NCBI RefSeq assembly: GCF_021155765.1
Contig: NC_060106.1
Span: 13,542,031-13,606,030 of the forward strand
Origin: Diprion similis
Taxonomy: Eukaryota > Arthropoda > Insecta > Hymenoptera > Diprionidae
Direction of reading: 5' to 3'
DNA: 64,000 nucleotides
Shown here: positions 52,258 to 64,000 of the stretch, in pieces
Layout of the letters: each line of letters opens with the position of its first letter
How positions within the stretch are numbered: the stretch's first letter is position 1
Notes under the pieces: model-generated
The model's database searches: none
What the model was told of the DNA's origin: nothing
The model's input: the letters and a program-made list of their open reading frames with translations, nothing else
Position numbers and translations under genes: made by a program

Positions 52258-55200
52258 TCAAGCCAGATGCTGATAAAGATCTTCCAGTTGAGGTTTGAAG
52301 TATGCTTTGAGTTGTGGTCGTTTCGTTTTCAGCGTTGGTGTCAAAAGGCCGTTTTGTACTGAGAATGGATCTGGATGTAGGTAAATGTCTTTTACCTAGA
52401 AAAATTCACGTATAAAACGTGATTAGAACCTCGAATAATCCCCACTAAGAAGTGTATAATTAAGTTTCGTGCCATTTTATTCAATAATTAAGTACACATA
52501 TATTTAAACAAACCTGTTCAAAGGATTTCAGGCCACCTTCCCTTCCCCAGGCCTGCATATCGTCGAGGATAAGCCGTTTTACCTCTGGGTTCGCGCAGAG
52601 GACGCTCAACGTTCCGGGAATTCTGTTCTCAGATGCCCAGCATTTCACGACGTCTACATCGGGCACGACAATTGCCACGACGCAGGACTTCAGCGATTCA
52701 CCGTGAACAAATACTTGGTGGACGTACTGGCTTCGGATGTATATGTTCTCTATTTTTTCAGGAACGATGTACTCGCCTTGTGATAATTTGAAGATATGTT
52801 TTTTACGGTCGATTATCTTGAGCGTGCCGTTCTGCGGAAGGAATAACAAAATTTTATAGTAATCATGCGTTACATACGGAGAAAATATTGTCATTGAATT
52901 TACCAATTTTGACGACGGCCAAACATGGCGAAAGAAATGATTAGTTATTCAAACAAATGAAATTTGATTCAACAAAAAAGCAGTCAGAACAATATAATGA
53001 TTCGGTTTATTAAATGTCATAAGATTTGCTTGAATCAACAAAATAATCGCCAGATTTGGTAGATACAATAATTGTTTTGTTGTCATACTGTAACGCCATC
53101 GTAGTATTTTTGAAATTGAATCCACGGTGGAAATTCAATTTACGAAAATAGAAAAAATCCTTGTAATTTATGCCTTACTTCGTAACGAAACATTTGGAAA
53201 AAAATTATTTTCTTCTTATTTTTACAATGACTTTGAAGGATAACTAAGATTTCAAAATATGAGTATGTTGTGTTTTATTACGGTTTACCGAATTTCAACC
53301 AATTCCAAAATGGCGGAATAACGGTTTTTCCTCGGCTGAAATCGTTACAATAACGTTACTAACTTCAACACGATGTTTTTAAACTTACAGGTAACCACAT
53401 GCCGATGTCTCCTGTGTGATGCCATCCTTGCTCGTCGATAACCTCGGCCGTTTTTTCGGGGTCCTTGAAGTAACCGGCGAAGACGTTGGTACCCTTGACG
53501 CAAACTTCACCCTGGTTGCTAACGGCGAAATACTCCATATCTGGTACGTCGACTAGTTTTACGCAACAGCAGGCCACCGGCGGTCCCACGTGCTCCGGCA
53601 CGTGGTCACCCTTCGATAGAAAACAAATGACGAACAACGTTTAATGTTGACTCGAGCAGGTTTAAATTTGTTTAAAGTTAGTTACAACTTGTCGCAATAC
53701 ATCTCATTGTCATTTGACCGCGTCATCTGACCACTACGATCACCCCTTTGTTATTTTTGGACTTCGATGCGACGTTACTTGTAGCGTGTTGCTTACACAT
53801 CCAATATTTATGCCAATGGAATTCGGAGGCGCAAAAGAAAGAAACAAAATAAAATAAAATAATAAAAATAAAAAATAACGACACGGTGATTCCGCTTCAT
53901 CTCAACGTTTGAACAGTGTGCGTGTCCATTGAATGTAAGAATTGAATCGGTGTTGATAAAATAAACCGCTGCGGCTGTTATAACGTCAGATTTATGTCGC
54001 CACTTCAATACAGCGACCAGGTATTCAACGCGCTATTAAAAGTTTTAACGTATCGCAAAAATAAACTGGAATCAATGCTACCATTTTATTGTACTTTGAT
54101 ACGAGCATTTGGTTGTAGATCAATACTACTAAACATAGATTCACATAAGCATGTAAGTGTGACGTTGAAGTGAAGCTATATTTAGTTCGAAGCACGTGTT
54201 TCAGGTGGTGAAATATGCACGCTATTTGTTATAGAGCATCAAAAAATTCCTGATATACTTATACGTATCTACAAGCATTTCGTAGAATACTTGATATTAT
54301 AATACATACGCACTACACATCATCGCCTATCTTGCCTACGTATTTTAATTATGAACCGGGTTAACATAATCAATATTTATCGTGTTTATATGCGAGTAAA
54401 TATGAACGCCTCACGTGTCGAGGCATCCATTTCAGTTGAAAATTTTACTCGTGCGCGATGCCAGCAGCAGGAAATTTACGTAATTCAGTATTTACGCAGG
54501 ATCGTTCGCATTAGGATGTAAACGTATTTCCTTACGCAATTTTCCGGGAGGTTTATTCAAAATGAAAACTCGTACGATAGTTCTTCACGGTTTTCAAGAC
54601 TTTGTAGATAAAAATCACCGAATTTTCGTCCATTTGTCTCTAGTTAAATATAATTGTGTTCATTTGTCTTGTGCGCATGAAATAAGGTTTCGAATTTCTA
54701 GATAATTTTTTTTACGTCCCAACAAACTTAGAAGGTTATATATTGTAAAACCAGAATATCTATACCGCGTATAATATTTTTGTCGGCTCGGAAATATTAT
54801 AAAAATAGACCTTTTCGTTGTTGTATCGTTGATATTTAATGTAGTCTACGTATCCGCCGGTGTATTATATTAATAATTGAGTAATAACTGAGGCTTGGCG
54901 ACTGACGGTATGAGGTGGGATAAAGCTGACTGGTAAATTTGAAGTTAAATTAAGCGTTGCGGCTCAATCAAAAGCTATTAATGAAAATACGTATATACCG
55001 ACGCTGATCCTAACCACGCACGTGGTAATAAATTGTAAGATGAATTTACTGCATGAGTCAAGAAGATTGTCGACATTGATACGTATAATTTGTCGATCAG
55101 TAATGCAAATTGACGGTGTTTCATCGCGAATAATTTATGAGTTTTTCCAAATAGTTGACATGCAGGCAGTGACCGTGGCCATAGTTACACTTCTTTTTGC

Positions 55201-58200
55201 GTCAGCACTAAACACGTGTCCAGTTTACACGTTACTTTGCACGTAACAGAATTAGATATCAATAATAAATAACAAGATTAGTATGAATATGATGGGAATG
55301 CGGATATGTACACGCGAGTTTGCGGTTGTTTTAAAATTAATAGGCGTACATGCCAGCGGTAAAAATAATGATGACCGCAATGGGGTGAAGAGATGAATTA
55401 GCCAGACGGAGTGCAGCATGAATAATTCCCTTATGTTTATAGAGGCCATATGTTAATGGTGCTAAGTATAGAAAGAGCAGGGTGAGTAGTTTGTGGTTAG
55501 CGGTTGTTTTCGCGATAGTACCCTCCGACGGTTTATTGAATCAATAATGTCAGCGTCTTGTGAATCAAGTTACTCGTAATTGAATCCCCCTAAATGGATG
55601 GAGTAATAGCGTTAGCACGAATTGATATCACTTTCGGAATATCGATTTTTGAATTTTTAAACCTTCATATAAAATAAAGCGATACGCGATCATTTTGCAA
55701 ATAATTTAAAACACCATTTCTTAATTATCGATATGTTACATCTGCGACAAATGTTCTGTTTTCCAATCGTGTGCTGACAGCTACATGTATTCGTAGTATT
55801 CAAATTGTTTAAACAACCACAGCTATGCAGATCATTCAGATGGGATCGTCAATTAAGTATGATCGTAATTAGTAGCACAATTGTCCTGAAATAATGTATA
55901 ACTTAGGAAGTACCAAATCATCAAAATATATTCATCAGTTGAAATGGATTCTGTGGAAATTAATTGCCGTTTTATAGGACTAAAATATTTTTAGCTCTTG
56001 TCCCATTGGGCAGTAGAATTTAGTGAATGAGAAAATTTGTGCTCTAATTTTAAATTTCATGGCATTCCAGGTACTGTTTGTAGATATAGTCGCAACGTGG
56101 ACGTCGTTGCGTAATCACGATTTTTGACCTTTCCACGCTCTTCTCGTCCACGAGCTACTGTTCCAATGGATTCATCAACGGACCGAGGACACACACAGGA
56201 CTACATCGACTAACCTGGACGGTCAAGGTGATTGGAGCGCAGCATTCGGTCTGCCCGTAACCCTCGACGATCAGGCACCCCAGAACGCATCTCGCAAAGG
56301 TAAGAACGTTGCCCGACAAGGGTGCTGAGCCTACCATAATCAATCTGAGCCGCCCTCCCATTCCATCCTGTATTTTCTTGAAGACGACCTTGTCCCAAAA
56401 ACTGTTGTTCCTTACTATGCTCTTCTTGATTTCGGACTCCTTCGCTCGCAAAGCCATGTTGAATAACATCCGTTTAAGAAACGAGCCTTGAAGTTCTGCT
56501 GTTACCTGTCAAGTTTAGTTATTCTTGAAATGTACTCTAGTTGAGTGACGGAATGAGGAGCCTGTTTATATAGTGGTGGGTGATAAATCTGTCTTTGTAT
56601 ATGTATACCGGATACGATATGCGAGAATACTACCGCCGGAGTTTATAGTGTTACATAAATATATGCATATATCTATTTATTACTGAACCTTTTGAAGAAA
56701 CTTTACTTTTCAGCCTTGGATAAAATTGCTATAAAGGAAGCGGTAATATCGCAAATGTTGGGACAAAGTGAAAGCTTCGTCGAGTATAATCCGCGATCAA
56801 ATGTTCAGCTCTTATATGATCGTAAATTAAAAAGTCTTTGATTGCATCTCGACGTTAAGGAAAGATAAATAAGCGTGCGGTCGGCCAACAACTTACTCGC
56901 AACTTGATCAATTGATTTGTGGGAAAAATTCGCATTAATCGATTCCGTGGTAAAAATATTTACAGGTCAGGCGTGTATTTTCACACCGACAAAAAACTAA
57001 CTCGTTTCTCTGCTAAGTCAGAAGCTCTTAACACTTCCGTTTGTTTGCTTCTATTATATACGCAAAAGCGTTCTGAAAACTATTAAATCATCCAACGTTT
57101 TCGTCCAACTATCATCAGCCATATAAAACAAATTTCCATCGTAACGGCAAAATCTGTGAATAACGACAAAAATAGAGACCCGACTTCCCAAAGAGCTTTT
57201 AACTAAGTCTCACCTTGTCATAGATTCGATTGAGTAGCCTGGGAACGGCGGGCATCACCGTCGGTTTTAGAGCCTTCATATCCTCTGTCAAATGTTTGAT
57301 GTCTCCACTGTAAAAGCCCACCGCGCCACCCACCATGTACATTCCATTCTCGCAGCATCGTTCCAGCATATGTGCCAGAGGAAGAAAACTGATCATAACG
57401 TCCTTGGAGGTGGGCCTGTGGTCCCCGAATTGAAGGAGCACCGCGCAGACGCCGGCTACTACGTTCTGATGGGTCAGCATGACACCCTTAGGGTTCCCCG
57501 TCGTCCCGGATGTGTAACAAATGGTGCACAGATCACTTGGACGAGGAGGTACTTCGGGGTAGTCCTTTTGGGAACCGAGACGTTCGACTTCGTCGAACCT
57601 CAGGAGTTCAACGCCTCTGTTTTTCGCCCGCTGATTCGTGGCGGGTCTGATGTCCTTCATTACGACCAGCTTCCTAAGACACCTCGGTGCTTTGTCCAAC
57701 AGAAGGTTGCACTTCTTGTCATCCTCGCAAATAACCAAAGTGATCTCTGCCTGGTTTATTATGTAGGCGCAAGCATCCGGTCCCAAGGTGTCGTAGAGAG
57801 GGACGACCACCAGGGAGTAATTGTAGCATGCTTGCTCTGTGAGTACCCATTCGGGACAATTTTGACTGTAGAGTCCTATCAGTGTCTGAGGTCCGGGAAT
57901 AAGGCCGCAAGCGATTAATCCTGAGCCCAAATTCCTCGCGCGCAGCAACGTTTCGTTGTAGTGCAGCCATTGATAAGGTTTGTTCTTTCCTTCGTGCCAT
58001 CCAAGGCATGGCCCATTGTCTGTCAACAAAATGCGAACTTGGCAATATCTGCGGACGAAAATATATATAACATACGGTGCACCTGGTCCGTCTCGACGAC
58101 CAGCCAGGCCTTGGTATTTTATACTTTTTATTTGTTTTAAAGGAAATGTTGCTTAGTTTTTCAATCTTGCGAACTTCAGGGCTCGCGTGACGTTGCCTTT

Positions 58201-61200
58201 AATTTAGCTGCGATTATCACTATCCTTTGAAATGTGCAAATCAAAGTAGATACTTTTGAGGATTATGGACTGAATTTAGGTAATTTTAACTGTCAAAGAA
58301 TGAGCAACGGAGAGCCCAAGCTTAATAAACTGAGAGAAGCATAAACTTATCTAATCGTGGAAAATCTATTTATTGGCTGATATTTTTGTTTGGCGAGCTT
58401 TTCCTTGGACCACCTGTCCCCCGTTTGTTATCTTAATATAATTCAGAAATATGTAGTTTGGATCGAACTTGCCAAACTGTGCAACCCATCTTTCCGCATT
58501 GAAAATTTGTTAAGTAAAAGGAATAGAACTTTTGTTGTATGGGTAATTTGATCGAATCATCGCTGTCGAATCGTTGATAAATTGCGACACTTAGTTTAGC
58601 CTAAAAATTCGATTGAACGGTGTTTTAAAATTGCAAATATTCCATTTGCAAAACAGACGTGCTGACCACGTGAGTATTAGTCAATTACTCTAACTGTCAA
58701 CGTTCCTTTCTGCTAAATATACAGGTGCAATTAGAGCAATAAAAAAGTCAATGCGTACTTAACTATTGATGGAAATTCATGCAAAGGATTAGTTGCTATA
58801 AAAATTACAGATGTTAAGAAATGATACTCGTCTGCGTATGTCGTTTAATGTGAAACACCACGTCTGAACTATTATTCGTGTTTATCGTAACGTAGTTTAT
58901 TGACCAATTCTAACACACACAATACATCAAAGGTCGCGTTCACACCGGTAGAGAGGAAGTGGGCGTGATCGACGTCAAGCTTGAGTGGTTGATTAAAAAT
59001 TGGTTCAGTTTTATGAAGACTTACTAGACTCTTTAGCACCCCTTCGGAATGAGTCGTAGAGAGTTCTTGTGTCCTCGTGAATGTAGCTGACGAATTTGCC
59101 ATCCTTGCTGTCCTTGTAGAATTTCGACACTCTGACAAGCTCGGCACCCTGAAACCGAAGAGTTTTCCAAACTTAAATTATATCCGATATTGCGTAACCG
59201 ATCGGCAAAGCACTACACTAAATATAGCATGAAGCAGTACTGTGTAGCCCGAGACAAACAGACGAATGATTTCCCTATTTTTGATTAGATAACGAATCCC
59301 GTGTTAACTTTTGGCTCGCTTTAAAGTCTCTACATTGCAATCATATAGACAAGCCGCATAAATTCCAATCAAATTTGCAAATATACAGTATCACTTTGAT
59401 GATGCTAAACAACCGGCCACGGAGCTTTTGCTTCATCTTAGTTTTCACTATTTTCCCTCTCATCGTCGACTTTGTTCTCCTATTTTTCTTGAATAATTCG
59501 CCTGGTTACATAGCCCAATCATCAATCATACGGTAGCTAGGTAAGGTTGTCTCATTTCTTCTGGAACCTCTTCAAAAGTGTTAAATTTACACGTAGCAAG
59601 GCCAACTGTACGAAAAAATGTTTCAAGTACAGATTCCGACCGGTACAAAGCTAGTCCTTGATGCATTTTTGGTCGCGAAAGGGCTGGGCGGTTAACATCA
59701 AGGATGCAAAACGCATGATGCAATATCCGAAAAGTTTTTTTTTTTTCTTTTTTTTTTCCTTGGCGGGAAAAATGGAGGAATCGAACCATCGGGATGCGGT
59801 AAGATTGTCGGAAACAAACGTAGCTTGTCAAATAACCTTGAGTATCTCCGACTGGTCGTTAAGGTCTATCGGACTTCGTATCATTTCGTATGAAAAGGAA
59901 CCAGGCACTCAGAGAACCGCCCTCGAGGCCTCGAGTAAACCTCCCGAGCACTCGCGGATATGGAAACTTCCCCCAGGTACACAATGAACTGCACGACACC
60001 TGCACCACACCGCGACTACCGTCCTGGCCCGGCGAATAACAGGGTTGCTTCGCGAAGATGTCTCTTTTCCCCCGAGTATCTCGAAGCTCTGTCACGCGGT
60101 CCGCGTCTCGTTCGTCCTTCCCTCCCCTCGAAGAAACTAGCGAGCGACTCAAACTCTCGGCCATTTAAATATAGGCTCGCATATTGAGGGACGCTGGCGA
60201 CGCTGAACTTATTGGACGAGGGCCAGCTTCGACGGTAAACACTCTCCCCGTCGGAGGCCATCCTCGCTAAGAGCCGTAGAGAGCTGGGCCCTCGCGACGC
60301 AGGCGTAACGTCTGCATCACCTGACTTACTTACTTATCCCGGTGTTAAAATACAGCTAACAACTACCCGACAGCCGATGGGGAAGCGCGGGAATCTGCCA
60401 ACATTTCGGACCGTCGTGGGAACGGCTGTTTTATTTTACCGCCAGTTATACGTTCACTCTGCATCGCGCGAGGGAACGTCGGACCCGGGGATCTCGTCGT
60501 TGAGGGGATCGGCAACTCTACGGGAAATGATGGATAAACGCCGCAGACGGTGATCGTTGCACTCATTTTTCACGGTTACAGGACCTGTGCTCTACCTTCC
60601 CGATACGTCCAGCTCTTGGTCCTTCTTCGGTGTATAACTCTGAATTATACTTCATTTCGCGAAAGAATTACATTTTTTCTTGTAGACCTAAAGCTTACGT
60701 GTTTGAACGAGACCAGAAATACTCTGAAGAAGTCTTAAGAGTCGCTGAACATCCCACACGAACTTCTCACCAGGCTATTTCCCCACATTCTCACTAAGTA
60801 TAATTGAAATATTATAACGCTCTTGACGTGTTTAGGGTTCATCTGTTCCGATTTCACAGTTGAGGTATCGCAAGCATTGCATTTACTGTGCAAAAATACC
60901 CAAGTATTCATCGAATGTGCAGCTGCGGAGGAACTGGTGAAATTATGGACTATTCCACCATTTACACGCTGGGACCGTAAGGCCTTGCATCGAGAAAGTA
61001 AATTCACTAAATTCGCTTTGTTTTGTGTGATGGAACAATTTAACCAGTATCCTTCCATTTGGGTAAAGCTTTCGACACTTGTGAAACGAGGACAGAAAGA
61101 GTATTTTGTCTTGAAACTGAGAGATGGCTACTTTGTTCGAAGTCGATAAGTTGAGTTGAAAGTTTTTCTTAACGGATGTCCTACTGCTTACCGGAAGAAC

Positions 61201-61377
61201 CTTGGCCTGAGCATCGAGAGGAACGAGAGGTCGCTCCGGTGTTGGACGGGAAGCATAGTACGCGGCGACCCCGGTCAGGACGAGAGCTCCAGCTGCGCCT
61301 CCCACGTAGGGAAGGTATTCCTCCAGGTTCGACTGTAACACTGCATTTTCGAGGTCTGGTTTAAGGTCAGTATACAT
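52258..61377 (-). CDS. ACSL1/5/6: Long-chain-fatty-acid-CoA ligase, ACSL1/5/6 type (7 exons)
   Basis: The enzyme activates long-chain fatty acids to acyl-CoA at the ER or outer mitochondrial membrane. Exons 61377-61192, 59148-59025, 58019-57214, 56505-56215, 53610-53389, 52831-52514 and 52395-52258 join in phase to 694 residues, close to human ACSL1 (698). A membrane segment lies near residues 24-42 (YVGGAAGALVLTGVAAYYA). The AMP-binding motif YTSGTTGNPKG is at 272-282, then LPLAHMLER, GYGQTECCAP, HHTGDIGMWLP and the FACS signature around IIDRKKHIFKLSQGEYIVPE. The start of exon 3 was set at 58019 because the phase and the conserved NNGPCLG fit. The upstream acceptor at 58049 would add extra residues out of phase. 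Intron 1 contains a GC-rich block that may be a second promoter. Confidence 0.95.
53163..53366. mobile_element. MITE-like inverted-repeat element, copy C
   Basis: About 200 bp in an intron of the acyl-CoA synthetase gene, ending 23 bp before exon 53610-53389. The right end (reverse complement) GAAGTTAGTAACGTTATTGT is almost the same as in copy B; the left end is degenerate (TTACTTCGTAACGA). The interior shares TGACTTTGAAGGA and GGAATAACGGTTTTTC with the other copies, in the same orientation. Confidence 0.65.
59870..60520 (-). promoter_or_regulatory. GC-rich block in ACSL intron 1, possible alternative promoter
   Basis: Higher GC and many CG pairs within an AT-rich intron. On the minus strand an open frame begins at 60261 (MASDGESVYRRSWPSSNKF) and stops at 60016. 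No in-phase donor to the next exon is convincing, so it would be leader rather than coding sequence. Multiple 5' exons are common in ACSL genes, which makes a second promoter reasonable. Confidence 0.35.
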
Positions 61378-62950
61378 CGTGCTCGGTGGTACGGGAGACG
61401 GTTATGGTGCAGGGTATGATAACTCCAGTGCCAAGCGCCTTGGAGATACAGAGATGCGGTTGTGTCTCGTCTTCATCGCACGGACGCAGTATTCCTTTAC
61501 CGCGAATTCCTTGTCTGCATCTTGCTGGAAACTGGCTTATTTTAATACGTAAGAAAAGATGGAACCAGATTTACATCGACGTTTTTGAACATTCACCCCA
61601 ACAGCTGATCGGCCTGAATTCCTTTTTTACATCAATCAGAGAGATAACTTCATGCCAAACAATTTTGTTGAGTGGATACCTAGTATTTCCTGCAAGTTCG
61701 TTACCGTAGTGGCTTTTTTCCTTTGTTTGAAATCGAAAGTCTGTCGATATATTGTTTTTTTTTTTTTATACTAATATAAGCAGTTTCTTTCACAATTCTG
61801 TTAGGGTTGTACCGCGAGGGATCGATTTTATTGATTCTTTTTACCCCCCAAGCGCTGCGCATTTGGCTTGTTCTGAGTATACGTGAACTTTATCTTGTAT
61901 TTTTCACTTCGACTGACATTTAGTTAATTACTACCGAGGCCATTAACATTTTTCGGAAATATTAGCGATTAGGTCTTGTTACAGCACATTTATCAGTTCT
62001 AATTGTAAGAAACGTATCTTTTAGAGGATCGATTTCACGTTGAGAAATTTACTATGGTTTTTCTGGCTTAACTTTCAAGGGAAAAGTAAATCAAATAACA
62101 ATAACGTTTTTATGATCAATAATATTCTTCTTCATTTTTTTGGGCCCAATCATCACATTAAAAGCAATGTCACGTGTTATTGTTGGCTTTACAATCGTAG
62201 ACTATAGACAGCTTTTTACGTGTAAACCTTTTGCAGATAAAGTTTGACATTTATCTACGTGAGCCAAAAAGAGTAGATCAGAAAGCCGTAATAGTTGAAT
62301 AAAAGTCAAGGAGTTTGACAATCATGTATAAAGGATAACAAATTATAATGAAAAAAAAACTGTTGAAGCTGTGATATATTCGCTAGAAATTCATTCAAAG
62401 TGAAATCTAACCACGTGTCACGAGAATCAAGTCTCTAGATAATCCAGGCTTCTATGAAACCATACAAAACCCATCAGATATCCTAATACCTAGTTTGCGG
62501 TGAGGTTCGCGTGTTTATTTAATTCCAGAATACGCAAGTCATTTTTTCACGAAACAACGGTGATACATCTACGTATAAGAATGAATTGAATGAAAAAATT
62601 GCAGGTATTCATACCGAATAAAGTGAAAAAAGATCCTATCCGCGCAATAAAACTATTGTTCACTATTCTGCTGACTCAACAACAACCTGTTCAAGATTTG
62701 AACTTGCACCTGACTCACATTGCATCTTCAGTAAAACATGTGCGATTATACCGGTTCATTCAAAAATTTAAAGTGGATGACCGAGGGTTAATATGTAGCG
62801 AGAATGGTGAAAAACTTGATATGTTCCAAGTTTCTCAGCGTACGATGTGTAAGAAAAGCTCTCTGAGACTAGGATATCATCAGTGATTTTACTTACTTGC
62901 TGAAAAGTCAGATCAGTCCTCCTTCTCCCGGTTGTTCGCTCTAAATGCAG
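61378..62950. other. Upstream region of the acyl-CoA synthetase
   Basis: This should hold the main promoter and leader of the ligase gene. The rest is AT-rich with no coding exon I can support. Confidence 0.45.
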
Positions 62951-64000
62951 ACACAACGAACGAAGGCGCGAACCGAACTCTTCTATTTTCTTGTTGACGA
63001 TGTGGTACGGAAGTTGGGTTATCGGGGCGCCTTGACCTCACCCCCTGAGTTAAGGCTTAGTCAGGACGGAGGCATGATAGGCGTGTTATCGTTCTGTACT
63101 TCGTGTCGTAGCGTTATAGGTATCCCTCTGCTGCTCAGCTCGACGCTCCACTAGTACGTCGGATTCGACGTGTATACGCTCCTGGGGTTACGTTCGCGGT
63201 ATGACGTCACCGGGCTGAATCGATGCTCGGCGTCCGTGCGACCCCTGCATTGGGAAGGGGGACCGCAGCCGCATGGCTCGACGTGACGCCGCGACGGCGA
63301 TAAGCCTGGCATCTCTCGTCTTGCTGCGCGGGCGACGCCGTCCAGGGTAGACGTTCGGTCAAGTGGAGGTCTGCGTTCGATAAGGCCAACTACAGCGGCA
63401 ATTTTGAACGTGCCATGGATTGGCGGGTATTTGAGGACTCCCTTCAGCCTCATCCTCGGGGGCTTCGACCACGGGGTCCATCGACTCCAGTTTCGGGCCG
63501 GATGGCTCCACTGCACGTCGTTGTTTTCAAAGAACTTCTCTTCTCTGAATCGCTTACGGTAAGGCAATCAGGGGAGTTCGCGGTGACTTGTGATGGAGGT
63601 TCACCTGGATTCGTACGCTTAAGTCTGTGTTAGCTGGCAATCGTCATACGCTTTTCAAGAATGTGGACGTCGGCACGGTACTGGCCGATGTTGTTTCTGG
63701 CTCTTTTTGCGACGTGTTACCTTTGGAGAACGGGAGCACCATTTTCCTGGTTGTCCACCAGAGTGCTGGCAAGAGCCTCCTTCGAAGTCGGTCTCACCTT
63801 ACCGTCATCCGCACTCAGGTTATCTCAACGTTTTGTGAACAAAACCACAAGAGCAAAGCACCTCGTCAGAGGATCCGCGAAGGTGCATCATCGCCAACCG
63901 ATCTCGCGATACATGTTGCGGCTCTACCATCGTCGACCTGACGCTGACATCGTGAGAGCTCTTCAACCGGCTCACATCTCTTGGCCGTTGTCAAATGATG
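62951..64000. other. GC-rich window end, no gene recognised
   Basis: GC content rises well above the neighbouring DNA. Open frames run on both strands (for example 63151-63567 minus, 63415-63633 plus and 63627-63941 plus), but none shows a domain I recognise. Several are interrupted when read across. It could be a decayed transposable element or the edge of a GC-rich locus that continues outside. Confidence 0.3.

Noticed and set aside
57292-57918. 208-residue plus-strand open frame
   Set aside because: Antisense shadow of the large ACSL exon, whose own frame carries the AMP-binding motif.

Overview
The window is nuclear DNA from an insect, most likely a hymenopteran; a sawfly-like genome would fit, but that part is a guess. 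Genes carry short GT/AG introns in AT-rich sequence, and the set includes the insect-specific immune adaptor imd and the multisubstrate insect deoxynucleoside kinase. I rebuilt ten protein-coding genes by joining open frames at splice sites and checking intron phase. In nine of them the joined coding length is an exact multiple of three and close to the family's usual length. The tenth, focadhesin, has one unresolved junction. Exon coordinates are my own splice calls and have not been checked against transcripts.

Layout. 26-6256 (-): TRAPPC8, complete. 6257-9730: a long divergent spacer holding an almost perfect 253-bp fold-back. 9731-10803 (+): deoxynucleoside kinase. 12084-13056 (-): imd, convergent with it. 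15481-17016 (+): a FANCE-type Fanconi protein. 17393-18626 (+): a C1orf43/NICE-3 homologue. 19491-24024 (-): focadhesin. 26407-32438 (-): a BMP type I receptor of thickveins type, with a 4.2-kb first intron. 32.4-47.4 kb: sparse DNA rich in microsatellites and GC-rich islands, with one orphan exon candidate and one short secreted-peptide candidate. 47448-49203 (-): RpL34. 49491-50531 (+): Vti1a, divergent from RpL34 over a short shared promoter. 52258-61377 (-): a long-chain acyl-CoA synthetase. 61.4-64 kb: no gene recognised, with a GC-rich tail.

The genes are mostly housekeeping genes with no common pathway: vesicle traffic (TRAPPC8, Vti1a), nucleotide salvage, DNA repair (FANCE), translation (RpL34) and lipid activation (ACSL). 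Two are signalling genes, imd (innate immunity) and tkv (BMP). I found no tRNA, rRNA, CRISPR or intact autonomous transposon. The mobile DNA that can be seen is non-autonomous: one fold-back and three copies of a short inverted-repeat element.
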